This document shows positions 16,289 through 25,277 of a DNA stretch of 64,000 nt, piece after piece. Origin of the DNA: Rhizobium redzepovicii (GTDB lineage: Bacteria > Pseudomonadota > Alphaproteobacteria > Rhizobiales > Rhizobiaceae); assembly GCF_019793435.1 (NCBI RefSeq), contig NZ_JAILYH010000002.1, positions 372,001-436,000 of the forward strand. The letters are read 5' to 3'. The notes below the pieces were generated by a model. That model saw nothing but the letters and a program-made list of their open reading frames with translations. It was not told the DNA's origin and did not search any database. Position 1 is the stretch's first letter. Every line of letters starts with the position of its first letter. The translations under genes were made by a program, and so were the position numbers.

Positions 16289-17809
16289 TTACTTGAAGCG
16301 GATCTGCGACAGCTGCAGTTCGGAATTCGTTGCGATCGTCGGCTTGAAGTCGAGACGCGGCGAAACGCGGGTGAAACCGACCATATGGAACATCGGAATA
16401 TCGGCGATGATCTCGGTGTTAACCTTGGCGAAAAGCTCCTTCCAGAGTTTCGTGCGCTCGTCGCCGGTGGCTGAGGTCGCCTTGGCGATGAGTGTGTCGA
16501 CCGCAGGATCCCGAACCATGGAGTGAGAGCCGTCGGCCGCGTATTTCACGAATGCGGTGAAGACGGGATCGCCGGTCGCATTGTCGTGCTGCGACTGGGT
16601 CAATGTCGGACCGGAATCGGCGACGAAAGGTGCAACGAAATAGCCGTTCCATACGGAAACGTCATACATGTCGAGCTTGACGTTCAAGCCGACGTCCTGA
16701 AGCATGGCCATCATCGCTTCCATCGCTTCGGTGGCGTTGGGATATTGCCCATTGCGGCCGATGATGCGGATCTGTTGATCGACTGGGACGCCGTCGGCTT
16801 TCGCCGCCTTGACCAATTCCTTTGCTTTTTCGGGATCATAAGGCCAGGCGGGGATATCGGCATTGTAGCCGATCGTTGTGGGTACGACGAGTTGCGTGGC
16901 GATCTTCGCCTGTTCGGGAAACAGCGTTCCAAGCATTGCCTGACGATCGATGGCGAGGTTCATCGCTTCGCGTATGCGCCGGTCGTTGAGCGGCGCTGCC
17001 CGCGTATCGATGCGCAGCGATGTCGTCTCCGAATTCGGATAGGCGAAGTCGGTTTCCTTGTTGGTGGCATCCTGCACTGATACGGCCGGAACGATATCGG
17101 CTTCACCGGCATCGACCATGGCCGCCGCGACGGCGCTATCCGAACGGAACAGATAGGTCGCCTGCTCCACCTGCGGCTTGTCCCCCCAATAGTCCGGATT
17201 GCGCTTCAGCACGATCGACTGGCCGATCTCCCATTTGTCGAAGGTATAGGGGCCGGTGCCGACCGGCTTGCGGGTAAATTCGTCTGCGGGTGTCGCTTCG
17301 GCCGATTCGACGGCCATCACCGTCATCAGCAACGGAAGAATCGGCTGCGCCGGTTTTGTCGTAATGCGGATGGTGTTGGGATCAGGCGTCTCGAAGCTGA
17401 ATTCCGTGCCGCCGAAATATTTGCCGCCGGTCTCGCAGCTGAGCTTCTTATTCTTGTTGCGCTCGATCGTGAACTGGACGTCTTTGGCGGTGAACGGTTT
17501 GCCATCGTGCCATTTGACATTCGGGCGCAGCTTGAACTCCCAGGTGTCGTCGTCAATCTTCGACCATTTCGTCGCCAGGCGGGGTTTGAGGCCGCCGTTG
17601 ACGTAGTCGAATTCCACCAGCATCTCGTTGACGTTTTCGGAAATGACCCGGCCGACGTCTTGGCGCGCTGCCATACAGGGCTCGACGACATCGACGGTTT
17701 CGGCAAGTACAACAGTGACGTTGCTCTTGGCACCTTCAGCGTGAGCCGAGCCGATACTCAGCCCGATCACCGCGGTTGAAAAGCAGGCAGCTACCAAATG
17801 CAGTTTCAT
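16289..17809 (-). CDS. Peptide/nickel-class ABC transporter substrate-binding protein (family 5)
   Basis: The 506-residue periplasmic protein has a signal peptide ending SIGSAHA before EGAKSN. It has the family 5 (DppA/OppA-type) fold: KWHDGKPFTAKDVQFTIERN, VGTGPYTFDKWEIGQSIVLKRNPDYWG, and RRIREAMNLAIDRQAML. Family members bind peptides, opines, glycosides or sugar-acid conjugates. Its likely permeases and ATPase are 7.5-12 kb away at 25.3-28.8 kb; both units carry the same 14-bp operator motif. It is first in a unit with the Ldh_2 dehydrogenase. The ligand is probably an acidic plant or soil compound handled by the enzymes encoded between the two parts. Confidence 0.92.
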   Translation of the reverse strand: MKLHLVAACFSTAVIGLSIGSAHAEGAKSNVTVVLAETVDVVEPCMAARQDVGRVISENVNEMLVEFDYVNGGLKPRLATKWSKIDDDTWEFKLRPNVKWHDGKPFTAKDVQFTIERNKNKKLSCETGGKYFGGTEFSFETPDPNTIRITTKPAQPILPLLMTVMAVESAEATPADEFTRKPVGTGPYTFDKWEIGQSIVLKRNPDYWGDKPQVEQATYLFRSDSAVAAAMVDAGEADIVPAVSVQDATNKETDFAYPNSETTSLRIDTRAAPLNDRRIREAMNLAIDRQAMLGTLFPEQAKIATQLVVPTTIGYNADIPAWPYDPEKAKELVKAAKADGVPVDQQIRIIGRNGQYPNATEAMEAMMAMLQDVGLNVKLDMYDVSVWNGYFVAPFVADSGPTLTQSQHDNATGDPVFTAFVKYAADGSHSMVRDPAVDTLIAKATSATGDERTKLWKELFAKVNTEIIADIPMFHMVGFTRVSPRLDFKPTIATNSELQLSQIRFK

Positions 17810-17919
17810 TTCGTTCTCCTCCCATGCGCCGGCGGCGCCCCTTAAAGCAAACCTCGTCTTGTCTTTCGGTGGTCCGGCCCTCGCCTCCTCATGCGAGAGC
17901 CAATCTAATACATAAGAGC

Positions 17920-17933
17920 ACTAATATACTAGT
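17920..17933. promoter_or_regulatory. Candidate GntR operator, site 1
   Basis: ACTAATATACTAGT is an imperfect palindrome (ACTAnTATAnTAGT) 111 bp upstream of the binding-protein start. It fits the shared consensus ACTRAWATWYTAGT found at three other promoters of the sugar-acid island. Confidence 0.65.
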
Positions 17934-18090
17934 TGAGAAATGCGATCAAGCGCGGCGCCCGAAACACGAGCTGTCACCCGTCTGAATTCTCGTTTTTTAG
18001 CCGTGGTAAAGCGCGTCAGTCCGCGCATCTCTTCATGGGTAAGAGCCGCTCAGCGGCACACGCATTGGGCCCGCCTTTAAGCCGGCGAAT

Positions 18091-18116
18091 GATCGCGAAG
18101 TTTCGTCGCCGCGATC
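18091..18116 (-). terminator. Hairpin after the aldehyde dehydrogenase gene
   Basis: GATCGCG / CGCGATC arms enclose a 12-base loop 20 bp beyond the aldehyde dehydrogenase stop. There is no T-run. It probably marks the end of the four-gene catabolic unit. Confidence 0.4.
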
Positions 18117-18135
18117 GATTTGATACTCCCCGGTC

Positions 18136-19653
18136 TCAGTTGCGCAGATCTTGGGGCAACAGGCCGGCGGGGAAATTCTGGTAAGCGACAGGGCGCAGAA
18201 ACCTGCGGATCGACATGGTCCCGACGCTGGTCGCACCAAAATTGGTCGAGGCCGGATAAGGTCCGCCATGCACCATGGAATCGACAACCTCGACGCCGGT
18301 TGGGAAGCCATTGACCAACAATCTGCCCGCCCTCCTTTCGAGGATCGGCAGCAGGTCGCGGGCAAAGCCAAGATCTGCGTCGTCCATATGAATCGTCGCT
18401 GTCAGCTGTCCCCGGAAGCTTTCCGCAAGGGTGAGCATCTCTTCCGGCGAGCCGACGCGCACGACGAGACCGAGAGAACCGAACACCTCTTCGCTGAGCG
18501 AATGATCGGCAAGCCAGGCCGAGCCATTGGTCTCGAAAAGGTTCGGGCCGGCGTCCCGGCCGGCGCTCTTTGCAGAGAGAACCGGCGCAACGGCATTGCT
18601 TGCCCGCATGCGCTCGACACCTTCGTGATACGCGGCGGCAATGCCTTTGGTCAGCATCGTCTGCGGCGCCACCTTTTCGAGAGCCGACTTGGCAGCGCCG
18701 GCGAACCTGTCCGCCGCCGGCCCGTCGACGACGACGGCAATACCGGGTTTGGTACAGAACTGGCCGGCGCCAAGCGTCAGTGAACCGGCCCAGCCTGAAC
18801 CGATCGCCTCCGCCCGGGCAGCGGTCGCAGCCGGCAGTAGGAACATCGGATTGACGCTGCCGAGCTCGCCGAAAAACGGAATCGGTTCAGGGCGCTGGGC
18901 GCAAAGGTCGAAAAGCGCACGGCCGCCGGCAAGCGACCCGGTAAAGCCGACCGCTTTGATAGCGGGATGCGTCACCAGAGCCGTTCCGACATCACGGCGC
19001 CCGCCCTGAATCAGGCTGAAGACGCCAGCCGGCATGCCGGTGCGCTCGATCGCAGCCGCGATCGCCTCGGCAATGATCTCACCGGTGCCGGGATGGGCTG
19101 AATGTCCCTTGACCACGACAGGGCAGCCGGCGGCAAGCGCGGCTGCCGTGTCGCCGCCGGCCGTCGAGAATGCCAGCGGAAAATTCGAGGCGCCGAAAAC
19201 GGCGACCGGGCCGATCGGCCGCTGCACCAGGCGGATTTCAGGCCGCGGCGCCGGCTGCCGGTCGGGCTGCGCCGCATCGGTGCGAGCATCAAGATGTGCG
19301 CCTTTGCGAATATGCTCGGCAAACAGCTTGAGCTGGCCGGTGGTGCGGGCGCGCTCACCGTTGAGCCGGCCCTCGGGGAGCCCGGTTTCCTCGGTTCCGA
19401 TCAGGGTGACCGCCGCGCCGCGCCTGTCGATTTCCTCGGCGACGGTCTCGAGGAAAATGGCGCGCTCCTCGCATGTCTTTGCGGAAAACGCCGCGAATGC
19501 GGCTTCGGCGGCGCGGCAGGCGCGGTCGACCAATTCCGTGGTGCCGACGGCGAAATCATGGGCCGGGCCGTGTGCCGGCTCGGAGCGAAAGGTCGTCGTT
19601 CCGGCAATCCACTCGCCAGCGATCAGATGCCTGCCTGAAGGGGTCCAGCTCAT
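18136..19653 (-). CDS. Aldehyde dehydrogenase, 2,5-dioxovalerate (ketoglutarate semialdehyde) type
   Basis: The 505-residue ALDH starts MSWTPSGRHLIAGEWIAG, with AAGGAG before ATG 19653. Key parts are the cofactor-site PIGPVAVFGASNFPLAFS, the general base Glu in FFGELGSVNP, and the nucleophile Cys in GAGQFCTKPG. The ASNFPLAFSTAGGDTAAALAAGCPVVVKGHSAHPGT region is characteristic of dehydrogenases that convert alpha-ketoglutarate semialdehyde to alpha-ketoglutarate, the last step of non-phosphorylating pentonate and aldarate pathways. It is the last gene of the dehydratase operon, separated from the RraA-like gene by 116 bp holding a palindromic repeat. The subfamily call is from sequence memory; other semialdehydes are possible. 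Confidence 0.88.
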   Translation of the reverse strand: MSWTPSGRHLIAGEWIAGTTTFRSEPAHGPAHDFAVGTTELVDRACRAAEAAFAAFSAKTCEERAIFLETVAEEIDRRGAAVTLIGTEETGLPEGRLNGERARTTGQLKLFAEHIRKGAHLDARTDAAQPDRQPAPRPEIRLVQRPIGPVAVFGASNFPLAFSTAGGDTAAALAAGCPVVVKGHSAHPGTGEIIAEAIAAAIERTGMPAGVFSLIQGGRRDVGTALVTHPAIKAVGFTGSLAGGRALFDLCAQRPEPIPFFGELGSVNPMFLLPAATAARAEAIGSGWAGSLTLGAGQFCTKPGIAVVVDGPAADRFAGAAKSALEKVAPQTMLTKGIAAAYHEGVERMRASNAVAPVLSAKSAGRDAGPNLFETNGSAWLADHSLSEEVFGSLGLVVRVGSPEEMLTLAESFRGQLTATIHMDDADLGFARDLLPILERRAGRLLVNGFPTGVEVVDSMVHGGPYPASTNFGATSVGTMSIRRFLRPVAYQNFPAGLLPQDLRN

Positions 19654-19717
19654 TGTTATCTCCTTGGCGGAGCCTCGCTCCGTCCATGTGCGGTGATTGC
19701 GCAAGATGCGCCGCGTA

Positions 19718-19770
19718 GAACATGATGCCGAAAAGTGTGCACGGTTTTCGGGCCTGATATCATCCTGTTC
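19718..19770. repeat. Rhizobiales-type palindromic intergenic repeat
   Basis: The 53-bp element has outer arms GAACATGATG / TATCATCCTGTTC (imperfect) and inner arms CCGAAAA / TTTTCGG around GTGTGCACGG. The CATGATGCCGAAAAGTGTG core matches a short palindrome I know as abundant between genes in rhizobial genomes. It touches the stop codon of the RraA-like gene inside an operon, so it may act as an mRNA hairpin there. Confidence 0.65.
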
Positions 19771-20480
19771 TAGCGGCCGTTCACCTTCCGCCATTCGGCA
19801 AAGAGTGTCAGATTGCTTTCATCGGTGGCCGGGTAGAGACCGATGATCGTATGCCCCTGCTTGACGCGCTCGGTGACGAAATCCTCGTAGGCGGTCATCT
19901 CCACCGCTTCGTCGGCGATCTCGTCGGCGATCTCGGCCGGAATGACGATCACGCTGTCGTCGTCGCCAACCATGATGTCGCCCGGGAAGACCGCCACATC
20001 GCCACAGCCTATCGGCACATTGATGTCGATTGCCTCGTGCAGCGTCAGGTTCGTCGGGCTGGAGGGACGGTTGTGATAGGCGGGGATATCAAGGCCACCG
20101 ATCGTCATGGCGTCCCGGAAGCCGCCATCGGTGACGACGCCGGCGCCGCCGCGCATCATCAGACGAGTAATTAGGATGTCGCCGGCAGAGGCTGCGCGCG
20201 GATCCTTGCGGCTGTCCATCACCAGAACATGGCCGTCCGGGCAGGTCTCGATGGCAAGCCGCTGCGGGTGTTTCGGGTTCCGAAACACGTTCATCGCATT
20301 GCGGTCCTCGCGCGCCGGCATGTAACGCAGGGTGAAGGCCGGTCCCACCATATTGCGGCCCTTCGGCTGCACCGGCCGGACATCCTGGATCGTCTGATTT
20401 CTCAGGCCACGCTTGAACAGCGCCGAGCAGAGCGTCGCGACCGAAACACCCATCAGTTTTTCACGGGTTGCGGGGTTCAT
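19770..20480 (-). CDS. RraA-like family protein (aldolase/decarboxylase-type)
   Basis: The 236-residue protein shows RraA/4-hydroxy-4-methyl-2-oxoglutarate aldolase family blocks: TLCSALFKRGLRNQ, GPAFTLRYMP, GGAGVVTDGGFRD (the GG-x-RD active-site motif), and PGDIMVGDDDSVIVIP. Family members cleave or decarboxylate 2-keto acids with a divalent metal; others only bind RNase E. Retained active-site residues and the place in a sugar-acid operon favour an enzyme acting on the keto-deoxy acid made by the dehydratases. GAGGAGAAGG precedes ATG 20480. It follows the enolase-superfamily gene by 22 bp. Confidence 0.85.
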   Translation of the reverse strand: MNPATREKLMGVSVATLCSALFKRGLRNQTIQDVRPVQPKGRNMVGPAFTLRYMPAREDRNAMNVFRNPKHPQRLAIETCPDGHVLVMDSRKDPRAASAGDILITRLMMRGGAGVVTDGGFRDAMTIGGLDIPAYHNRPSSPTNLTLHEAIDINVPIGCGDVAVFPGDIMVGDDDSVIVIPAEIADEIADEAVEMTAYEDFVTERVKQGHTIIGLYPATDESNLTLFAEWRKVNGR

Positions 20481-20502
20481 ATTTCCTTCTCCTCGTTCGA
20501 AT

Positions 20503-21693
20503 TCAGCTGCCGAAGCTGCGCGTTTCCACGGTCCAGTCGCGGGCTTTGCCCGTCAGGCTGCAACCAAGCCCCGGACGGGCGGGCACGATCATCCGGCCAT
20601 CCCTGATATCGAGCTGTTCGTTGAACAGTGGCGCAAGCCAATCGAAATGCTCCACCCACGGTTCGTGCGCATAGGCGGCCGCCAGGTGCAGATGGATTTC
20701 CATGGCGAAATGCGGCGCCAGCCGCATGCGTTTCGCCTCGGCTTGCGTGCAGATGCGCAGAAAGGGCGTGATGCCACCGACCCGCGGGGCATCCGGCTGA
20801 ATGAAGTCGACCGCATCGGCACGGATCAGGGCCATATGTTCGTCGGCGCTTGCCAGCATCTCGCCGGTAGCGATCGGCGTGGCCAGTTCGCGCGCCAGTG
20901 CCGCATGGCCCTCGGCGTCATAGGCATCGAGCGGCTCTTCGATCCATTCGAGATTGAGCGGTTCGACCAGCCGGCCGAAACGCAAGGCCGTGGTGCGGTC
21001 CCATTGCTGGTTTGCATCGACCATCAGCGGGACACGGCCATCGATATGGCTGGTCACCGCATCGAGCCGGCGAAGGTCGATCATCGGGTCCGGCTGTCCG
21101 ACCTTGATCTTGATGCCGCCGATACCGGAAGCGATCGAATGGTCGATGGCGTTGCGGATTTCCTCGACGGTCGATGACAGGAAGCCGCCGGAGGTGTTGT
21201 AGCAGGCAACACTGTCGCGATGGGCGCCAAGCAGTTTTGCGAGCGGCAGGCCGGCGCGTTTCGCCTTCAGGTCCCAGAGGCAGATATCCATGGCGGCAAT
21301 GGCCTGCGTCGCAATGCCGGAACGGCCGACCGAGGCGCCAGCCCAGCAGAGCTTGTCCCATATCCGCGCTGTATCGTTGGGGTCCTCGCCTATCAGATTG
21401 TCGGCAATCTCGCAGGCATGTGCATAAAGCGCTGGCCCGCCTGCCCGCTTCGAATAACTGAAGCCAAGGCCGCTATGACCCGCTTCGGAGAGGATCTCGC
21501 AAAACAGAAACGCAACCTCCGTCAACGGCTTCTGCCGGCCGGTCAAAACCTTGGCGTCGCTGATCGGCCGCGCCAACGGCAGATAGGCGAGCGACAGGGT
21601 GACCGATCGGATGGCGTCCAGCTTGGCCGGGCCGGCCGCAAAACCAGCCTTGGGCGGTTGCGCGGGGATCGTGCGTCGATTGGGATCAAACAT
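20503..21693 (-). CDS. Enolase-superfamily dehydratase, L-talarate/galactarate dehydratase-like
   Basis: The 396-residue member of the mandelate racemase group has a KIKVG lysine motif (GIGGIKIKVGQPDP), metal ligands in VDANQQW, WIEEPLDAYD and TPIATGEML, and the catalytic His in APHFAMEIHLHLAAAY. The run LTGRQKPLTEVAFLF, the SGLGFSYSKRAGGPALYAHA region and LFNEQLDIRDGRM closely recall talarate/galactarate dehydratases, which turn C6 aldarates into 5-keto-4-deoxyglucarate. The start at 21693 follows TGAGG. It is second in the operon, 9 bp after the IlvD/Edd dehydratase. The substrate assignment is by resemblance; other aldarates or aldonates remain possible. Confidence 0.85.
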   Translation of the reverse strand: MFDPNRRTIPAQPPKAGFAAGPAKLDAIRSVTLSLAYLPLARPISDAKVLTGRQKPLTEVAFLFCEILSEAGHSGLGFSYSKRAGGPALYAHACEIADNLIGEDPNDTARIWDKLCWAGASVGRSGIATQAIAAMDICLWDLKAKRAGLPLAKLLGAHRDSVACYNTSGGFLSSTVEEIRNAIDHSIASGIGGIKIKVGQPDPMIDLRRLDAVTSHIDGRVPLMVDANQQWDRTTALRFGRLVEPLNLEWIEEPLDAYDAEGHAALARELATPIATGEMLASADEHMALIRADAVDFIQPDAPRVGGITPFLRICTQAEAKRMRLAPHFAMEIHLHLAAAYAHEPWVEHFDWLAPLFNEQLDIRDGRMIVPARPGLGCSLTGKARDWTVETRSFGS

Positions 21694-21702
21694 CGTGGTG
21701 CC

Positions 21703-23439
21703 TCAGTTGATAGCCGGTTCGGGAGTCTTGCCACCGAATTCCGTCGTCAGGAAGTCGAAGTCGCAGCCTTTGTCGGCTTGCTCGATATGCTTGGAGAACA
21801 TAAAGCCGTAACCGCGCTCGTAGTGTCGCGTCGGCGCCACCCAGGCGGCGCGGCGGGCTGCGATCTCCTCTTCCGAAACCAGCATATTGAGGCTGCGCGC
21901 CGGAATGTCGAGTTCGACCATATCGCCCGTTTTCAGCAACGCCAGCGGCCCGCCGATGTAGGATTCCGGCGCGGCGTGCAGCACACAGGCGCCGAAACTG
22001 GTTCCGGACATCCGGGCATCGGAGATGCGCACCATGTCGCGCAGGCCGAGCTTCAACAGTGCCTTCGGCATCGGGATCATGCCCCATTCCGGCATGCCCG
22101 GTCCGCCCTGGGGGCCGGCATTGCGGAGCACGAGAACCGTGTCCGGCGTCAGCGGATAGTCGGGATCGTCGATGATCTTCTTCATCTCAGCATAGCTGTC
22201 GGCGACCAGCGCCGGGCCGCGATGGCGATGGAATTTCGGGTCGCAGGCCGCCGGTTTGATGACCGCGCCGTCGGGACACAGGTTCCCCTTGAGCACGGCC
22301 AGGGAACCTTCGTGATAGACCGGGTTAGACAGTGGCCGGATAACGTCGTCATTGTAGATCTTCACCTGGTCCAGACCATCCACCAAGGGTTTTCCCGTCA
22401 CGGTGATCGCGGTGGGATCCAGCTTGTCGCCGAGCTGCTTCATCAGCGCACGCAAGCCACCCGCATAGAAGAAATCCTCCATCAGGTAGGTCGAACCGGA
22501 AGGACGGATGTTGGCGAGAACCGGCGTCGTGCGACCGATGCGATCGAGATCATCGAGCTCCAGCGGGACGCCGGCGCGCCGCGCCATGGCGATCAGGTGA
22601 ATGATGGCATTGGTGGAGCAGCCGGTCGCCATGGCGACCGTGACTGCGTTGTCGACGGCCGCGGAAGTGATGATCTGGTCCGGCGTCAGATCCTCCCACA
22701 CCATATCGACAATGCGGCGGCCGCAGGCCGCCGACATGCGCTGGTGGTTGGCGTCGGCTGCCGGGATCGAGGATGCGCCCGGCAGCGTCAATCCCATAGC
22801 CTCTGCGATCGCCGTCATCGTCGACGCCGTGCCCATGGTCATGCAATGGCCATAGCTGCGGGCGATTCCGCCTTCGATGCCCTGCCACTCCTCCTGGGTG
22901 ATCGTGCCGGCACGGCGCTCATCCCAGTATTTGAAGCCGTCGGTACCGGAGCCTAGCGTCTTGCCGGCATAGTTGCCGCGAAGCATTGGGCCGGCGGGCA
23001 GATAAATGAACGGAATGCCCATGCTGGTTGCGCCCATGACAAGGCCGGGTGTCGTCTTGTCGCAGCCACCCATCAGAACGGCGCCATCGACAGGATGGCT
23101 GCGCAGCAGCTCCTCGGTCTCCATCGCCAGCATATTGCGGTAGAGCATCGTGGTCGGCTTGACGAAGTTTTCGGAAAGGGAAAGAGCAGGCAGCTCCATG
23201 GGGAACCCACCCGACTGAAGAATTCCGCGCTTCACCCACTCGGCGCGTTCACGGAAATGCATGTGGCACGGCTGGGCATCGGACCAGGTGTTGATCACGG
23301 CGATGATCGGCTTTCCCTGCCAGTCCTCCGGTGCGTAACCCATCTGCATGGTCCGCGACCGGTGGCCGAACGAGCGCTGATCGTCCGGCAGCATCCAACG
23401 GGCCGACCGCAATTGCTCGTAGGTTTTTCTTGCGGCCAC
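21703..23439 (-). CDS. IlvD/Edd family sugar-acid dehydratase
   Basis: The 578-residue enzyme belongs to the iron-sulfur dehydratases of aldonic acids (arabonate/xylonate type) and dihydroxy acids. Cluster-ligand cysteines appear in NTWSDAQPCH, LMGGCDKTTPG and SYGHCMTMGTAST; the C-terminal part has VRISDARMSGTSFGACVLH. It would remove water from an aldonate to give a 2-keto-3-deoxy acid. GTG at 23439 has GGGAG at the right distance and is preferred to GTG at 23454. It is the first gene of a four-gene unit, with a candidate GntR operator 46 bp upstream. Having two dehydratases of unrelated folds in one operon suggests two related substrates feed the same lower steps. Confidence 0.9.
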   Translation of the reverse strand: MAARKTYEQLRSARWMLPDDQRSFGHRSRTMQMGYAPEDWQGKPIIAVINTWSDAQPCHMHFRERAEWVKRGILQSGGFPMELPALSLSENFVKPTTMLYRNMLAMETEELLRSHPVDGAVLMGGCDKTTPGLVMGATSMGIPFIYLPAGPMLRGNYAGKTLGSGTDGFKYWDERRAGTITQEEWQGIEGGIARSYGHCMTMGTASTMTAIAEAMGLTLPGASSIPAADANHQRMSAACGRRIVDMVWEDLTPDQIITSAAVDNAVTVAMATGCSTNAIIHLIAMARRAGVPLELDDLDRIGRTTPVLANIRPSGSTYLMEDFFYAGGLRALMKQLGDKLDPTAITVTGKPLVDGLDQVKIYNDDVIRPLSNPVYHEGSLAVLKGNLCPDGAVIKPAACDPKFHRHRGPALVADSYAEMKKIIDDPDYPLTPDTVLVLRNAGPQGGPGMPEWGMIPMPKALLKLGLRDMVRISDARMSGTSFGACVLHAAPESYIGGPLALLKTGDMVELDIPARSLNMLVSEEEIAARRAAWVAPTRHYERGYGFMFSKHIEQADKGCDFDFLTTEFGGKTPEPAIN

Positions 23440-23484
23440 GGCTCTCTCCCACACTTTCGCTTGCTTATCTCAGCGCTTGCACCA

Positions 23485-23498
23485 ACTGATATTTTAGT
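23485..23498. promoter_or_regulatory. Candidate GntR operator, site 2
   Basis: ACTGATATTTTAGT, flanked to give AACT...AGTT palindromic ends, lies between the divergent dehydratase and gntR-family starts. It is one of four sites fitting ACTRAWATWYTAGT. The position allows control of both the operon and the regulator's own gene. Confidence 0.68.
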
Positions 23499-23582
23499 TT
23501 GACATATATATCAATGGAAAGTTTGCGTTCTTGTGCATTAGGTCGTGCAAAGCTATGAATGGACTGAAAAGGATGCCTCACC

Positions 23583-24302
23583 ATGAATTCCCAGTTCGCC
23601 TCCACATTCGGCCTGACTGCACCCGGTTTTCCGGTCGTCGCCGGCAGTACGGTCCAGCGGGTCTATGATGATCTGCGAAAGCGCATCATCACCATTCAGC
23701 TACCGCCAGACACCACGTTGTCGCGCACCGAGCTTACGGAGACTTATGAAGTCAGCCAGACTCCCATCAGGGACGCATTGCAGCTTCTCAAACAGGAGGG
23801 TCTGGTTCGCATTTATCCGCAATCCCGCACTGTGGTGACCAGGATCGACGTCCTGCAAATTTACGAGGCACATTTCCTTCGCGTGGCGCTGGAAACGGAG
23901 GTTTGCCGCCGCCTCGCAACCGATCCGGATCCGGATCCGAGCGTCATTACCCGCGCCCGGTCGATCATCAAGATGCAGTCGGCAGTCGCTGACGACGCCG
24001 ATCAGATCGCGATCTTCCAGGAGCTCGACGAACTCTTTCACCAGACGTTGTTCGCAGGCGCCAAGCGCAGCAGCCTCCACCAATTGATACGCGAGCGGTC
24101 CGGTCATCTCGAGCGCATTCGTCGTCTGCATCTGCCCGAAAAGGGCAAGATCGCGAGCATTCTCGATGGGCACCACGCCATCATCGATGCGATCGCCGCT
24201 CGCGACGAACAGGGCGCGGTCGATGCGATCCGCGAGCATCTCAGCCGCACCGTCGCAAAAGTGGAAGACATGCGGAAGGAGTTCCCGGACTATTTCGTCT
24301 GA
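23583..24302 (+). CDS. GntR-family regulator (FCD subfamily)
   Basis: The 239-residue regulator has an N-terminal winged helix-turn-helix (RVYDDLRKRIITIQLPPDTT and SQTPIRDALQLLKQEGLV) and an all-helical FCD effector domain that commonly binds a metal and an organic acid. FCD regulators typically repress sugar-acid or organic-acid catabolism and are released by a substrate or intermediate. It is divergent from the dehydratase operon with a candidate operator between, and convergent with the hydroxyacid dehydrogenase (27 bp apart). I infer that it recognises the 14-bp motif found at four promoters here. Confidence 0.9.
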   Translation: MNSQFASTFGLTAPGFPVVAGSTVQRVYDDLRKRIITIQLPPDTTLSRTELTETYEVSQTPIRDALQLLKQEGLVRIYPQSRTVVTRIDVLQIYEAHFLRVALETEVCRRLATDPDPDPSVITRARSIIKMQSAVADDADQIAIFQELDELFHQTLFAGAKRSSLHQLIRERSGHLERIRRLHLPEKGKIASILDGHHAIIDAIAARDEQGAVDAIREHLSRTVAKVEDMRKEFPDYFV

Positions 24303-24329
24303 TCTGCCGCGCCGCGGGTTTTGCCGAAG

Positions 24330-25277
24330 TCAATTGACCGGCGTCAGCAGCGGCCTGCCTGCAAAGAAGGCGGCAAGGTTGTCGACCGTCAATTGCGCCA
24401 TCCTGTCGCGCGTTTCCTCGGTACCGCTTGCATGGTGGGGATAGAGCACAACATTATCGAGTGCTGCGAAGCGCGGATCTGGATTGGGTTCGTTGAGGTA
24501 GACATCGATGCCGGCCGAGGCGATCCGCCTTTCCTGCAAGGCCTTGATCAAGGCCGGCTCGTCGACCACGGTGCCGCGGGCAATGTTGATGAAGCTGCCC
24601 GTCGGCCCGAGCGCATTCAGCACGTCCGCCGATATCAGTCCTTCGGTCGAGGGTCCGCCAGGGGTCGCGACGATCAGGATATCAGCCCAGTCCGCCAGTT
24701 TTACCGGTGCGTCGAAATAGGCAAAATCGTTGCCGGCCTTCTTCGTCCTCCCATAATAGCCGACCGTTAGCCCGACAGCTTCGCATCGCTTGGCAATCGC
24801 CATCCCGATGCGGCCGAGGCCGACGATCCCGGCCTTCTTACCCGACGTCGATGTCGTCAGCGGCATCATGCCCTTCTTCCCCCAATCGCCGGAGCGCACA
24901 TAGCGATCGCCTTCCGGCAGGCGCCGGCGTGCCGCCAGCATCAGAAGCAGTGCCATGTCGGCAACGTCGTCGCAAAGCACCTCGGATGTGTTGGTGAGCT
25001 TGATGCCGCGCCGTGTCATCGCCTCGACGTCCATCTGGTCGTAGCCAGCCGAGGAACAGGCGGCGAGCTTTAATGCCGGCAATTTCGAAAGCAGGGCTTC
25101 GTCGATCGTCACATGGCCGTTGCAGACCAGTGCGGAAGAGACCGGGCCTGCTTTCCGCAGGAGAGCATCCCGCTCTTCGCCTTTGACAAGATCCAGCCGG
25201 TGCAGCGTGTAGGTCTCTTCCAGCATCGCCATCTGATGGGGCCGGAGCGGATAGGCGACGATGACATCGGGCTTCAT
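24330..25277 (-). CDS. D-isomer-specific 2-hydroxyacid dehydrogenase (GhrB/hydroxypyruvate reductase-like)
   Basis: The 315-residue NAD(P)-dependent enzyme has the nucleotide motif GIVGLGRIGMAIAKR, the catalytic Arg in FINIARGTVVDE, the Glu in GIDVYLNEP and the His in YPHHASGT. It probably reduces glyoxylate, hydroxypyruvate or a related 2-keto acid made during catabolism of the imported compound. Its ATG overlaps the stop of the ATPase gene (ATGA), so it is the last gene of the permease-permease-ATPase operon. A metabolic enzyme in a transporter operon supports the one-regulon picture. Confidence 0.9.
   Translation of the reverse strand: MKPDVIVAYPLRPHQMAMLEETYTLHRLDLVKGEERDALLRKAGPVSSALVCNGHVTIDEALLSKLPALKLAACSSAGYDQMDVEAMTRRGIKLTNTSEVLCDDVADMALLLMLAARRRLPEGDRYVRSGDWGKKGMMPLTTSTSGKKAGIVGLGRIGMAIAKRCEAVGLTVGYYGRTKKAGNDFAYFDAPVKLADWADILIVATPGGPSTEGLISADVLNALGPTGSFINIARGTVVDEPALIKALQERRIASAGIDVYLNEPNPDPRFAALDNVVLYPHHASGTEETRDRMAQLTVDNLAAFFAGRPLLTPVN

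Larger units (their letters stand above)
17810..18135. other. 326-bp gene-free interval with promoter/operator of the binding-protein unit
   Basis: It holds the operator motif at 17920-17933 and a hairpin at 18091-18116 beyond the aldehyde dehydrogenase stop. AT content is locally high around 17,900-17,935. I see no ORF or RNA gene here. Confidence 0.7.

Noticed and set aside
21220..22956. Plus-strand ORF of 578 codons
   Set aside because: Antisense to the enolase-superfamily and IlvD/Edd dehydratase genes. It crosses the boundary of two real genes and is His/Arg-rich shadow sequence.
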